From Microvirga flocculans ATCC BAA-817 (GTDB lineage: Bacteria; Pseudomonadota; Alphaproteobacteria; Rhizobiales; Beijerinckiaceae), in NCBI RefSeq assembly GCF_000518665.1, contig NZ_JAEA01000010.1:62001-126000 (forward strand): a DNA stretch of 64,000 nucleotides, read 5' to 3'. A model generated the notes under the pieces. The model did not search any database. It was not told where the DNA came from and was given only the letters and a program-made list of their open reading frames with translations. Shown piece after piece: positions 32,131-41,464 of the stretch. The translations under genes were made by a program, and so were the position numbers. Every line of letters begins with the position of its first letter. Position 1 is the first letter of the stretch.

Positions 32131-33975
32131 GTGACCTCCCAGAAAGCCACCCCCTTGCTCCACCCCTCGTCCTCCGGCGCGGCGCAGGCCGAACTCGGTG
32201 CGCTGCCGGAGTGGAACCTGTCCCATCTCTATCCCGGCATGGAGAGCGAGGCGTTCAGGAGCGACCTCGCGAAGGCCGAAGCCGCGTGCAAGGCCTTCGC
32301 CGAATCCTATCGCGGTAAGCTCGATGCCATGGCGCAGGGTGAAGGGGCCTCCGAAACGCTCGGCGCTGCCGTGAAGCGTTACGAGGCGCTGGAGGATCTC
32401 CTCGGCCGGCTCATGTCCTATGCGGGCCTGATCTATTCCGGCGACACCACCGATCCGGTGCGCGCCAAGTTCTACGGCGACACGCAGGAGCGCCTGACGG
32501 CGGCCTCGACCGAACTCCTCTTCTTCGGCCTCGAGCTGAACCGTATCGACGATGCGGTGCTCGACAGGGCCATGAGCACGCAGCCGCTCGCGCATTACAG
32601 GCCGTGGATCGAAGACCTGCGCAAGGACAAGCCTTATCAGCTCGACGACAGGATCGAGCAGCTCTTCCACGAGAAGTCCGTGACCGGCCGCTCCGCCTGG
32701 AACCGCCTGTTCGACGAGACCATCGCTTCCTTGCGCTTCACCGTGCGCGGCGAGGAGCTGCCCATCGAGCCGACGCTCAACAAACTGCTGGATCCGGACG
32801 AGAGCGTGCGCAAGGACGCTTCCGACGCGCTGGCCAAGACCTTCCAGGCGAATCTGCGCACCTTCACGCTCATCACCAACACGCTCGCCAAGGACAAGGA
32901 AATCTCCGACCGCTGGCGCGGCTTCGAGGACGTGGCCGATTCCCGCCATCTGGCGAACCGGGTCGAGCGTGACGTGGTGGAAGCGATGGTCTCCGCCGTC
33001 CGCGCGGCCTATCCGCGCCTGTCCCACCGCTACTACGCCCTGAAGGCCAAGTGGTTCGGCAAGGACAAGCTCGACCATTGGGACCGCAACGCGCCTCTGC
33101 CGAAGGTCGAGCAGCGCACCATTCCCTGGAACGAGGCGAAGGACACGGTGCTCTCCGCCTATTCCGCCTTCTCGCCGCGCATGGCCGACATCGCCCGCCG
33201 CTTCTTCGACGAGGGCTGGATCGACGCGCCCACCCGGCCCGGCAAGGCGCCCGGCGCCTTCGCCCATCCGACCGTGCCCTCGGCGCATCCCTATGTGCTC
33301 CTGAACTACCAGGGCAAGCCGCGGGACGTGATGACGCTTGCCCACGAGCTCGGCCATGGCGTGCATCAGGTCATGGCCGGTCCCAACGGTGCGCTCATGG
33401 CGCCCACGCCCCTGACGCTGGCCGAGACGGCGTCCGTTTTCGGCGAGATGCTCACCTTCCGCCGCCTCCTCGACCAGACCACGGATCCCGTGCAGCGCAA
33501 GGCGATGCTGGCGTCGAAGGTCGAGGACATGCTCAACACGGTCGTGCGCCAGATCGCGTTCTACTCTTTCGAACGCAAGGTGCATGTGGAACGGCGCAAC
33601 GGAGAGCTGACGTCCGACAAGCTGTGCGAGCTCTGGATGTCCGTGCAGGACGAATCCCTCGGCCCGGCGATCCGCCTCGGAGCGGGCTACGAGACCTTCT
33701 GGACCTACATTCCCCACTTCATCCATTCACCCTTCTACGTTTACGCCTACGCTTTCGGCGATTGCCTCGTGAACTCGCTCTACGGCGTCTACGAGCGCTC
33801 CAACGAGGGCTTCGTTGACCGCTATTTCGCGCTTCTCTCGGCGGGCGGCACCAAGCACTATTCGGAGTTGCTCGCCCCCTTCGGGCTCAATGCCGGCGAT
33901 CCGTCGTTCTGGCAGATCGGCCTGTCGATGATCGAGCGGATGATCGGCGAGCTGGAGGCCATGGAGGCCGCCTGA
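32131..33975 (+). CDS. pepF: Oligoendopeptidase F family M3 metallopeptidase
   Basis: About 614 aa. The zinc motif HELGH is encoded at about 33342-33356 (TLAHELGHGVHQVMAG), followed by LAETASVFGEMLTFRRLL, which supplies the third ligand Glu. The N-terminal region (LPEWNLSHLYPGMESEAF) is typical of PepF-type enzymes that degrade cytoplasmic oligopeptides. The start is uncertain because no ATG is present: GTG 32131 was chosen, with GTG 32089 and TTG 32059 as alternatives. Its stop overlaps the next start (TGATG), so it is coupled to the ABC1 kinase. Confidence 0.92.
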   Translation: MTSQKATPLLHPSSSGAAQAELGALPEWNLSHLYPGMESEAFRSDLAKAEAACKAFAESYRGKLDAMAQGEGASETLGAAVKRYEALEDLLGRLMSYAGLIYSGDTTDPVRAKFYGDTQERLTAASTELLFFGLELNRIDDAVLDRAMSTQPLAHYRPWIEDLRKDKPYQLDDRIEQLFHEKSVTGRSAWNRLFDETIASLRFTVRGEELPIEPTLNKLLDPDESVRKDASDALAKTFQANLRTFTLITNTLAKDKEISDRWRGFEDVADSRHLANRVERDVVEAMVSAVRAAYPRLSHRYYALKAKWFGKDKLDHWDRNAPLPKVEQRTIPWNEAKDTVLSAYSAFSPRMADIARRFFDEGWIDAPTRPGKAPGAFAHPTVPSAHPYVLLNYQGKPRDVMTLAHELGHGVHQVMAGPNGALMAPTPLTLAETASVFGEMLTFRRLLDQTTDPVQRKAMLASKVEDMLNTVVRQIAFYSFERKVHVERRNGELTSDKLCELWMSVQDESLGPAIRLGAGYETFWTYIPHFIHSPFYVYAYAFGDCLVNSLYGVYERSNEGFVDRYFALLSAGGTKHYSELLAPFGLNAGDPSFWQIGLSMIERMIGELEAMEAA

Positions 33976-35342
33976 TGTCCGAGTCCGATCGCGAAGCGAA
34001 CCGCTTTTCGGCGCGCGCCGCCCGTTACGCGCGCGTCGGCGCCAATATGGGAGGCGTGGCGGCCCGCATGGCCGGATCGCGCCTCTTCGGAGGCGACGAT
34101 CGCGACGCCTCCAACGCGGCGGTTTTGGCCCAGGCCCTGGGCGGGCTGAAGGGGCCGATCATGAAGGTGGCGCAGCTGCTCGCCACCATCCCCGATCTCA
34201 TCCCGCCGGAATACGCCGCCGAGCTGCAGAAGCTCCAGAGCGAGGCGCCGCCCATGGGGGCGGCCTTCGTGAAGCGCCGGATGCAGGCGGAGCTGGGGCC
34301 GCAATGGCAGAGCCGGTTCGGCTCCTTCGAGCTCAACCCCTCCGCAGCGGCCTCGCTCGGCCAGGTCCACCGGGCGACTACGAAGGATGGGGAGGCGCTG
34401 GCCTGCAAGCTGCAATATCCCGACATGCAATCCGCCGTGGAGGCGGACCTGAAGCAGCTCGAATGGGTCTTCGCGCTCCACCGCCGCATGGACCCTGCCA
34501 TCGACACCCGGGAAATCGCGAAGGAGATCGGCGAGCGGGTGCGCGAGGAGCTCGACTACGAGCGCGAGGCAAAGCATGCGGCGCTCTATGCCCGGACGTT
34601 GGCCGACGTGGAGGAGGTCCGCGTGCCGCGGGTCCATCCGGACCTGTCCACCAAGCGGCTCCTCTCCCTGCAATGGCTGGAAGGCGAGAAGATCCTGACC
34701 TTCACGGAGGCCCCGGTCGAGATCCGCAACCGGCTGGCGGTCGCCATGTTCAAGGCGTGGTGGCACCCCTTCAGCCATGCGGCCGTGATCCACGGCGATC
34801 CTCACCTGGGCAACTACACGGTCTTCTCCGAGGGCGGGGAGGCGAGGGGCATCAACCTCCTCGATTACGGCTGCATCCGCATCTTCCATCCCCGGTTCGT
34901 CGGCGGCGTGGTCGATCTCTATCGCGGGCTGCAGACGGGTGACCGCGCCCGCATCGTGCATGCCTACGAGACCTGGGGCTTCAAGAGCCTGTCGAACGAG
35001 CTGATCGACATCCTCAACATCTGGGCCCGCTTCATCTACGCTCCGCTGCTGGACGACCGGGTCCGCACCGTGGCGGACGGGGTCAAGCCCGGGGAATACG
35101 GCCGCCGGCAGGCTTTCGAGGTGCACAGGGCCCTGAAGGAGAAGGGGCCCGTCACCGTCCCGCGCGAGTTCGTCTTCATGGATCGCGCGGCGGTCGGCCT
35201 GGGGGCGGTGTTCCTGCACCTCAGGGCCGAGCTGAACTACCACCGGCTCTTCGAGAACGAGATCGAGCGATTCTCCCTGGAAACCCTCGATCGGCGGCAG
35301 GCCGAGGCCCTGGAAGCTTCCGGTTTACCACGTCCGATGTAA
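33975..35342 (+). CDS. ABC1/UbiB-family atypical kinase
   Basis: A 455-aa protein of the AarF/ABC1/UbiB group. Signature motifs are GPIMKVAQLLATIPDLIPPE (the KxGQ-type motif, here KVAQ), SAAASLGQVHRA (the A-rich loop), EELDYEREA, VIHGDPHLGNY and the metal-binding DYG in LLDYGCIRIF. No C-terminal membrane helices are visible, so it resembles the shorter soluble-type members rather than UbiB itself. Such proteins support ubiquinone or lipid metabolism as ATPases. One-base overlap with pepF. Confidence 0.9.
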   Translation: MSESDREANRFSARAARYARVGANMGGVAARMAGSRLFGGDDRDASNAAVLAQALGGLKGPIMKVAQLLATIPDLIPPEYAAELQKLQSEAPPMGAAFVKRRMQAELGPQWQSRFGSFELNPSAAASLGQVHRATTKDGEALACKLQYPDMQSAVEADLKQLEWVFALHRRMDPAIDTREIAKEIGERVREELDYEREAKHAALYARTLADVEEVRVPRVHPDLSTKRLLSLQWLEGEKILTFTEAPVEIRNRLAVAMFKAWWHPFSHAAVIHGDPHLGNYTVFSEGGEARGINLLDYGCIRIFHPRFVGGVVDLYRGLQTGDRARIVHAYETWGFKSLSNELIDILNIWARFIYAPLLDDRVRTVADGVKPGEYGRRQAFEVHRALKEKGPVTVPREFVFMDRAAVGLGAVFLHLRAELNYHRLFENEIERFSLETLDRRQAEALEASGLPRPM

Positions 35343-35513
35343 TGAGGTTGCAACTTTTGCGATCCGGCCTTAGAGGCTTACGGTGCGTTAGCGCATTCTC
35401 GGAACAGGGGGATCCCGTTTTTCCTCGCCGGACGGTGCGCTCAGTAAGACAAAAAGCACCGGATCACGCCAGGGAGCGGTTTCGCCCCGGGGCCGATGCA
35501 AAAGGGGCAGCCG

Positions 35514-36731
35514 ATGAAGATCGCTTTCGTCCACCAGAACTTTCCGGGCCAGTTCCTGCGTCTGGCCCGCAGCTTCGCGGCCGAGGGGCATGAGGTCGTG
35601 GGCCTCGGGATGGTCAAGGAATGCTCCATCCCGGGCGTGAAGTACTTCTCTTACGACGCGGTCCCCGGCCCGGATGACGCGCCTTACCAGAACCGCTATT
35701 CCCCGGTCATTCCGCGCCTGCGGCGGGCCTATGGCGTGGCCCACAAGGCCCGTGAGCTGGCCAACCAGGGCTTCGAGCCGGACGTGGTGGTGGTCAATAC
35801 CGGATGGGGCGAGAACCTGTTCCTGAAGGACGTCTGGCCCAAGGCCCGTCATGTGGCCTATTTCGAGTATTACTATCACGCCAAGGGCCAGGATCTCGAC
35901 TTCGATCCCGAGTACCAGGTCACCAACGAGGAGGTGATCTGGCGCCTGCGGGTGAAGAACTCCATGCAGCTCGGCGCCCTGGACGCCGCCGATCTGGCCG
36001 TCGCGCCGACACGCTACCAGCGCGACACGTTCCCGACCTATCTGCGGGACCGGCTCGCCATCATCCATGACGGCATCGACACCCGAAGGCTCGTTCCCGA
36101 CCCGGACATGAAGATCCGGCTCGGCAAGGACGGGCCGCAGCTCACCCGCAACAAGCCCGTCGTCACCTACGTGACCCGCAACATCGAGCCGATGCGGGGC
36201 GCGCATATCGTCTTCAAGAGCCTGCCCTACCTGCTCGACATCGACCCCGAGCTGCGGGTCGTCATCATCGGCGGCAAGGGCACCAGCTATTCGGGCTCCG
36301 CCCCGAACGGCCAGTCCTGGTTCGATGTGTTCAAGTCGAAGATCGAGCGGCCGGTCGACTGGTCGCGGGTGCATTTCGTCGGCAACCTGCCCTACGAGCA
36401 GTTCGTGAAGGTGCTTCAGGTCTCCTCGGCCCACATCTACATGACTTATCCCTTCGTGCTGTCCTGGTCCTCCATCGAGTCCATGGCGCTCGAATGCCGG
36501 ATCGTGGCCTCCGACACGGAGCCGGTGCGCGAGATCATCCAGGACGGGGTCAACGGCCGCCTCTTCCCCTTCTTCGACGAGAAGGCTCTGGCGGAGCGGG
36601 TGCGCGAAACCCTGGCCGAGAAGGAGAAGTCCGCGGCCATGGCGGCCGAGGCGCGCCGGATCGCCGTGGCGAAATACGATTACGAAACCGTCTGCCTGCC
36701 CCAGTGGCGCGAGTTCCTGGGGATCAAATAG
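35514..36731 (+). CDS. Glycosyltransferase family 4 protein
   Basis: A 405-residue GT-B enzyme. The N-terminal Rossmann half starts MKIAFVHQNFPGQFLRLARS and includes VVVVNTGWGENLFLKDVWP. The C-terminal half has VTYVTRNIEPMRGAHIVFKS, FVGNLPYEQFVKVLQVSSAH and the nucleotide-sugar site FVLSWSSIESMALECRIVAS, SDTEPVREIIQDGVNGRLFP. Many alphaproteobacterial members act in surface polysaccharide synthesis, but no polysaccharide genes are adjacent, so donor and acceptor are unknown. The ATG at 35514 follows GGGGCAG; an upstream ATG at 35496 is possible. Confidence 0.9.
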   Translation: MKIAFVHQNFPGQFLRLARSFAAEGHEVVGLGMVKECSIPGVKYFSYDAVPGPDDAPYQNRYSPVIPRLRRAYGVAHKARELANQGFEPDVVVVNTGWGENLFLKDVWPKARHVAYFEYYYHAKGQDLDFDPEYQVTNEEVIWRLRVKNSMQLGALDAADLAVAPTRYQRDTFPTYLRDRLAIIHDGIDTRRLVPDPDMKIRLGKDGPQLTRNKPVVTYVTRNIEPMRGAHIVFKSLPYLLDIDPELRVVIIGGKGTSYSGSAPNGQSWFDVFKSKIERPVDWSRVHFVGNLPYEQFVKVLQVSSAHIYMTYPFVLSWSSIESMALECRIVASDTEPVREIIQDGVNGRLFPFFDEKALAERVRETLAEKEKSAAMAAEARRIAVAKYDYETVCLPQWREFLGIK

Positions 36732-36841
36732 GACGGACCGTGCATAAAGTTGTCGCCGGAACCCATTCGAAAGATTGCGGCTCCTCACCGCATGGGTTAA
36801 ACGCAGCCATTAACACGTGACGCTGAACAGGGCTTTGAATC

Positions 36842-37135
36842 ATGGCCGATACAAAACATGCGCCGCATGGGGGCTATAGTCCGGAGATGGACGGCCGCGC
36901 TCATGAGGCGACCTATCGCGGATTTGTCCAATTCGCCGAGATCGGAACCGCCGTCGTCATCTGCTTCATGCTGGCGCTGGCCGTGGGCGGCATCAAGCAT
37001 GCCTGGATAACGGCCGTTTTCGGCGTCATCCTCTCGCTCGTGGCGGGTGGCGTCGGGGCCGTGGCTCCCTCCATCGGCGTGCGCGCTCCGGCTGCCGTCG
37101 GTATCCTTCTTCTGCTGGCGCTCGTTCTCTACTGA
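36842..37135 (+). CDS. aa3-type cytochrome c oxidase subunit IV-like protein
   Basis: A 97-residue protein with hydrophobic segments AEIGTAVVICFMLALAVGG, AWITAVFGVILSLVAGGVGA and a third helix at the end. The N-terminal part, ATYRGFVQFAEIGTAVVICF, matches the short bacterial aa3 oxidase subunit IV family (COX4_pro_2), which binds the core oxidase. It is about twice the length of the classical 50-aa subunit. Located 70 bp before pntAA; co-transcription is uncertain. Confidence 0.82.
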   Translation: MADTKHAPHGGYSPEMDGRAHEATYRGFVQFAEIGTAVVICFMLALAVGGIKHAWITAVFGVILSLVAGGVGAVAPSIGVRAPAAVGILLLLALVLY

Positions 37136-37206
37136 GCCCGGGAGCTTTTCCGCAACGATAAAGAGCTTGCTTTTCAAGCCATTGACCAAGTGACAGGGGG
37201 GTCGCC

Positions 37207-38343
37207 ATGCGGATTTCCGTTCTCTCCGAAACCGATGGAGCGGAAACCCGCGTTTCCGCCACCCCTGAAACGGTCAAGAAATACAAAAACCTCGGCGCGG
37301 ACGTGGTCGTCCAGGCCGGGGCCGGCCTCAAGGCCGGCATTTCCGATGCCGAATTCGAGGCGGCGGGCGCTTCCATCGCCAAGACCGCCAAGGACGCCCT
37401 GAAGGATGCCGACGTCATCCTGCGGGTCCGCCGCCCGGCGGAGGGCGAGCTGAAGGGCGCCAAGCCCGGCGCCCTCCTCATCGGCATCCTGGATCCATAT
37501 GGACAGGACGCGGCGCTCAAGGCGCTTGCCGCGGCCCAGGTTTCCGCCTTCGCCATGGAGCTGATGCCCCGCATCACCCGCGCCCAGGTGATGGACGTTC
37601 TCTCCTCCCAGGCGAATCTCGCAGGCTACCGCGCCGTCGTCGACGCCACCGCCGAATATGGCCGCGCCATGCCGATGATGATGACGGCGGCCGGCACCGT
37701 TCCGGCCGCGCGCGTCTTCGTCATGGGCGCGGGCGTCGCGGGTCTCCAAGCCATCGCCACGGCCCGCCGCCTCGGCGCCGTGGTCACCGCCACCGACGTG
37801 CGCCCCGCCGCCAAGGAGCAGGTGGAGAGCCTCGGCGCGAAGTTCGTCGCGGTGGAGGACGAGGAGTTCAAGCAGGCCGAGACGGCGGGCGGCTATGCCA
37901 AGGAAATGTCCGCCGAGTACAAGGCCAAGCAGGCCGCCCTTGTCGCATCCCACATCGCCAAGCAGGACATCGTCATCACCACGGCCCTCATCCCCGGTCG
38001 CCCGGCGCCGAAGCTGGTGAGCCGGGAGATGGTGGAATCCATGAAGCCCGGCTCCGTCATCGTCGATCTCGCGGTCGAGCGCGGCGGCAATTGCGAGCTG
38101 GCCCAGCCGGGGCAGGTGGTGGAGCATAACGGGGTGAAGATCGTGGGCCACCTCAACGTGCCCGGGCGTCTCGCCGCCACGGCCTCCAGCCTCTACGCGA
38201 AGAACCTCTATGCCTTCGTCGAGACGCTGGTGAACAAAGAGACCAAGGCCCTGGCCGTGAAGTGGGACGACGAGCTGGTCAAGGCCACCTGTCTGACCCG
38301 CGACGGTGCCATCGTCCACACCACCTTCCAGCCCGCCGCTTAA
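37207..38343 (+). CDS. pntAA: NAD(P) transhydrogenase subunit alpha, part 1
   Basis: A 378-aa NAD(H)-binding domain I of the proton-translocating transhydrogenase (NADH + NADP+ to NAD+ + NADPH, driven by the proton motive force). Motifs seen are RISVLSETDGAETRVSATPE, FAMELMPRITRAQVMDVLSS, VFVMGAGVAGLQAIATARRL and VDLAVERGGNCELAQPGQVV. A strong AGGGGGG precedes the ATG. The membrane part of alpha is a separate gene 18 nt downstream, the split arrangement usual in alphaproteobacteria. Confidence 0.96.
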   Translation: MRISVLSETDGAETRVSATPETVKKYKNLGADVVVQAGAGLKAGISDAEFEAAGASIAKTAKDALKDADVILRVRRPAEGELKGAKPGALLIGILDPYGQDAALKALAAAQVSAFAMELMPRITRAQVMDVLSSQANLAGYRAVVDATAEYGRAMPMMMTAAGTVPAARVFVMGAGVAGLQAIATARRLGAVVTATDVRPAAKEQVESLGAKFVAVEDEEFKQAETAGGYAKEMSAEYKAKQAALVASHIAKQDIVITTALIPGRPAPKLVSREMVESMKPGSVIVDLAVERGGNCELAQPGQVVEHNGVKIVGHLNVPGRLAATASSLYAKNLYAFVETLVNKETKALAVKWDDELVKATCLTRDGAIVHTTFQPAA

Positions 38344-38361
38344 TCCCAAGGGGAGGACATC

Positions 38362-38811
38362 ATGGCAACCCTCACGCCCGAACAGGCTGTCGAACAGGCC
38401 CGCGCGGCGGCGGAGGCCGCCCGGCGCGCCGCCGAGACGGCCCAGTCCATTGCCGATCAGATGGCCGAGACGGTCGGCACCGCAGCTGCCGTCGTGACCC
38501 ATGGCGCGGTGGACCCCACCGTGTTCCGCCTCGCCATCTTCGTGCTGGCGATCTTCGTCGGCTACTACGTGGTCTGGTCCGTGACGCCCGCCCTGCACAC
38601 GCCGCTCATGTCGGTGACCAACGCGATCTCGTCCGTGATCGTGGTGGGCGCGCTGCTCGCGGTCGGCGTCAACGTGGCGCCCGGCCTCGGCGACGGGCCG
38701 ATCTGGGCGCGGGCGCTCGGCTTCATCGGCCTCATCCTGGCGGCCATCAACATCTTCGGCGGCTTCCTGGTGACCCAGCGCATGCTCGCCATGTACCGCA
38801 AGAAGGGGTGA
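38362..38811 (+). CDS. pntAB: NAD(P) transhydrogenase subunit alpha, part 2
   Basis: A 149-residue membrane part of the alpha subunit. An Ala/Glu-rich helical lead ([20 protein letters not shown]) is followed by helices [40 protein letters not shown] and [20 protein letters not shown], which match domain II of PntA. It is the middle gene of pntAA-pntAB-pntB, with 4 nt to pntB. Confidence 0.96.
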   Translation: MATLTPEQAVEQARAAAEAARRAAETAQSIADQMAETVGTAAAVVTHGAVDPTVFRLAIFVLAIFVGYYVVWSVTPALHTPLMSVTNAISSVIVVGALLAVGVNVAPGLGDGPIWARALGFIGLILAAINIFGGFLVTQRMLAMYRKKG

Positions 38812-38815
38812 GGCG

Positions 38816-40213
38816 ATGTCGGCCAATCTAGCCTCGATCCTTTATCTCGTCTCGGGCGTCCTGTTCATCCTGGCGCTCCGTGGCCTGTCGCACCCCACCA
38901 CATCCCGGAAGGGTAATCTCTACGGCATGATCGGCATGGGGATCGCGATCCTCACGACCCTGTTCGTGTCCCCGCCCACCGGCTTCGGCGGCTGGTTCCT
39001 CACCTTCTGGGGCCTCGTGATCGGCGGCGTCATCGGCGCCGTGATCGCCAAGCGCGTGCCCATGACGGCCATGCCTCAGCTGGTGGCGGCCTTCCACTCG
39101 CTCGTCGGCCTTGCGGCGGTTCTCGTGGCGGCTGGCGCGCTCTATGCGCCGCAGGCTTTCGGCATCGGTGCCGTGGGCACGATCCATGGCGGCTCGCTGT
39201 TCGAGATGGCGCTGGGCGTGGCCATCGGCGCGATCACCTTCACGGGCTCCGTCATCGCCTTCCTGAAGCTCGACGGGCGCATGTCCGGCAAGCCGATCCT
39301 GCTGCCGGGCCGCCACGTCATCAACATCGCCCTCGGCGCGCTGCTGCTGACCCTGCTCGTCATCTTCATCCGCACGGAGAGCCACGCGGTCTTCTGGATG
39401 ATCGTTCTGGTCTCCTTCGTGCTCGGCGTCACGCTCATCATCCCTATCGGCGGCGCGGACATGCCGGTGGTGGTGTCGATGCTCAACTCCTATTCCGGAT
39501 GGGCGGCGGCGGGCATCGGCTTCACGCTCGGCAACCTCGCGCTCATCATCACCGGCGCGCTGGTGGGGTCCTCGGGCGCGATCCTGTCCTACATCATGTG
39601 CAAGGGCATGAACCGCTCCTTCATCTCCGTGATCCTCGGCGGGTTCGGCGGCGAGACGGCCGCCGCTGCGGGCGGCGCGGTGGAAACCCGGCCCGTGAAG
39701 CAGGGCTCGGCGGACGACGCGGCCTTCATCATGAAGAACGCCGCCAAGGTCATCATCGTGCCCGGCTACGGCATGGCGGTGGCCCAGGCGCAGCATGCCC
39801 TGCGCGAGATGGCGGACAAGCTGAAGGAGGAAGGCGTCGAGGTGAAATACGCCATCCACCCGGTCGCGGGGCGCATGCCCGGCCACATGAACGTACTGCT
39901 CGCGGAAGCCAACGTTCCTTACGACGAGGTGTTCGAGCTCGAGGACATCAACGGCGAGTTCGCCCAGGCCGACGTGGCCTTCGTCATCGGCGCCAACGAC
40001 GTGACGAACCCGGCGGCCAAGACCGATCCGTCCTCGCCGATCTTCGGCATGCCGATCCTCGACGTGGAGAAGGCCAAGACCGTGCTCTTCATCAAGCGCG
40101 GCATGGGCTCCGGCTATGCCGGCGTGGAGAACGAGCTGTTCTTCCGCGACAACACCATGATGCTCTTCGGCGACGCCAAGAAGGTCGTCGACGAGATCCT
40201 GAAGAATCTCTGA
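38816..40213 (+). CDS. pntB: NAD(P) transhydrogenase subunit beta
   Basis: A 465-aa protein. N-terminal membrane helices with LIPIGGADMPVVVSMLNSYS and GWAAAGIGFTLGN form the proton channel with PntAB. The C-terminal NADP(H)-binding domain III shows VIIVPGYGMAVAQAQHALRE, HPVAGRMPGHMNVLLAEANV and VIGANDVTNPAAKTDPSSPI, then KRGMGSGYAGVENELFF. A hairpin terminator follows 22 nt after the stop. Confidence 0.97.
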   Translation: MSANLASILYLVSGVLFILALRGLSHPTTSRKGNLYGMIGMGIAILTTLFVSPPTGFGGWFLTFWGLVIGGVIGAVIAKRVPMTAMPQLVAAFHSLVGLAAVLVAAGALYAPQAFGIGAVGTIHGGSLFEMALGVAIGAITFTGSVIAFLKLDGRMSGKPILLPGRHVINIALGALLLTLLVIFIRTESHAVFWMIVLVSFVLGVTLIIPIGGADMPVVVSMLNSYSGWAAAGIGFTLGNLALIITGALVGSSGAILSYIMCKGMNRSFISVILGGFGGETAAAAGGAVETRPVKQGSADDAAFIMKNAAKVIIVPGYGMAVAQAQHALREMADKLKEEGVEVKYAIHPVAGRMPGHMNVLLAEANVPYDEVFELEDINGEFAQADVAFVIGANDVTNPAAKTDPSSPIFGMPILDVEKAKTVLFIKRGMGSGYAGVENELFFRDNTMMLFGDAKKVVDEILKNL

Positions 40214-40234
40214 TCCGGCTTCAGCCGAGTGTTC

Positions 40235-40265
40235 ATGCCCGGCCTCGCGCCGGGCATTTTCTTTG
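40235..40265 (+). terminator. pnt operon terminator
   Basis: ATGCCCGGC (40235-40243), loop CTCGC, GCCGGGCAT (40249-40257), then TTTTCTTT. A standard intrinsic terminator directly after pntB. Confidence 0.88.
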
Positions 40266-40371
40266 GTGCTTCCACATCATGGCCGGGACAGAACCGGCGA
40301 TGCTGCGAGATGGAATGACGGATCGAGAAAAAGCTGGTTTAAGAAACCGTCCCATTGATCCGGAAACGCGC

Positions 40372-40851
40372 ATGCCGTCCATCACCCTCCGCGCCGCCCT
40401 TCCCGCCGACCGGGAAGCCGTCATCGAGCTGATCCACCAGCTCAACGTCTTCGAGGCCGATCTCGTCGGCGACCGGCGGCGCGACTACGAGGCGGCGAGC
40501 GCGTATTACGACGAGCTGATGCAGCGCCTGTCCCGGCGCAACGGCCGCATCGTCCTGGCCGAGGCCGGTGGCGTCATCGTCGGCGCGATGGGCTTCTCCC
40601 TCGATCAGGATGCGGCCTATGTGACGGACGAGGTCCGCAACCACGGCACGGTGACGGACCTTATCGTGCATGGCGAGTGGCGCGGCCAGGGCATCGGCCG
40701 GACGCTTCTGAACGAAGCCGAGCGCCTGACCAAGGAAGCGGGCCACAAGCGGCTCGTCATCGGCGCTCTCGTGGCGAACGAACGGGCCGAGCGCACCTAC
40801 CGCGCCTTCGGGTTCGAGCCCTATGTGTCGATCCTGGCCAAGGAAGTCTGA
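40372..40851 (+). CDS. GNAT family N-acetyltransferase
   Basis: A 159-residue acetyltransferase. Acetyl-CoA-binding motif A is clear in TVTDLIVHGEWRGQGIGRTL, continuing LLNEAERLTKEAGHKRLVIG and ANERAERTYRAFGFEPY. The start MPSITLRAALPADREAV is the natural GNAT start; in-frame upstream ATGs (e.g. in 40279-40320) would add a non-conserved leader across the terminator region. The last 31 bases overlap the convergent nucleotidyltransferase gene. Substrate unknown. Confidence 0.88.
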   Translation: MPSITLRAALPADREAVIELIHQLNVFEADLVGDRRRDYEAASAYYDELMQRLSRRNGRIVLAEAGGVIVGAMGFSLDQDAAYVTDEVRNHGTVTDLIVHGEWRGQGIGRTLLNEAERLTKEAGHKRLVIGALVANERAERTYRAFGFEPYVSILAKEV

Positions 40852-41444
40852 GAGGCCGGATAGGCCTCTTCCCAGGACATGATCAGCGTCAGTCCCGGCC
40901 AGCGGGATGGCCAATCCTTGCTTCGCACCCGCTCGCGATAAACATCCATCTTGTGTTTGAAAGCGGGCGTCGGCCTGACGATCAGGTTCAGGAGATCGCC
41001 GATCCCGTGAGGCGCCATGACCTCGACCCTGCCGCCTACGGCACGCGCGGCGATGGCTGTGGCGGTCTCCGCCCAATGCGCGATGGCGTCGGCGGTGCCG
41101 CGGTAGGGCGCGTCGCCGTTGCGACGATGCATGCGCGCCTGGTTCTTCGCAGACCAGGGAATGCCTGGCGAAAGGGCAAGAAGCTGCCGCTCGATGTCGG
41201 CCTCTCGCTGCTTTCGCGTATCTCCGGGGTCGAAGAAGATCACATCGACATCGGCAAGACGCCTCACGTCAATGGTGCGCCCGTGCAGCACGTCCCAGAC
41301 GCTGTTGCGGATGAAGCCGGCGCCGATCCAGCCATCGGGGAGCCCGAGGCTCTCCACATAGACAAGAAGCGCATGCAGGTCCGCATGCGCTTCGAGAAGC
41401 CGTTCGATATCGGATAGCGTCCGCAGGGGAGGGACGGGGTTCAT
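40821..41444 (-). CDS. Nucleotidyltransferase family protein (NTP_transf_6/DUF925)
   Basis: A 207-aa protein. The pattern DGWIGAGFIRNSVWDVLHGR with DVDVIFFDPGD and YRGTADAIAHWAETATAIAA matches the NTP_transf_6 family of small nucleotidyltransferase-like proteins. The DVDVIFFD residues correspond to the metal-binding Asp pair. The biological substrate is not established. The 3' end overlaps the GNAT gene antisense by 31 nt. Confidence 0.87.
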   Translation of the reverse strand: MNPVPPLRTLSDIERLLEAHADLHALLVYVESLGLPDGWIGAGFIRNSVWDVLHGRTIDVRRLADVDVIFFDPGDTRKQREADIERQLLALSPGIPWSAKNQARMHRRNGDAPYRGTADAIAHWAETATAIAARAVGGRVEVMAPHGIGDLLNLIVRPTPAFKHKMDVYRERVRSKDWPSRWPGLTLIMSWEEAYPASQTSLARIDT

Positions 41445-41464
41445 GCCGCCGCCCTTCTCGGCGG

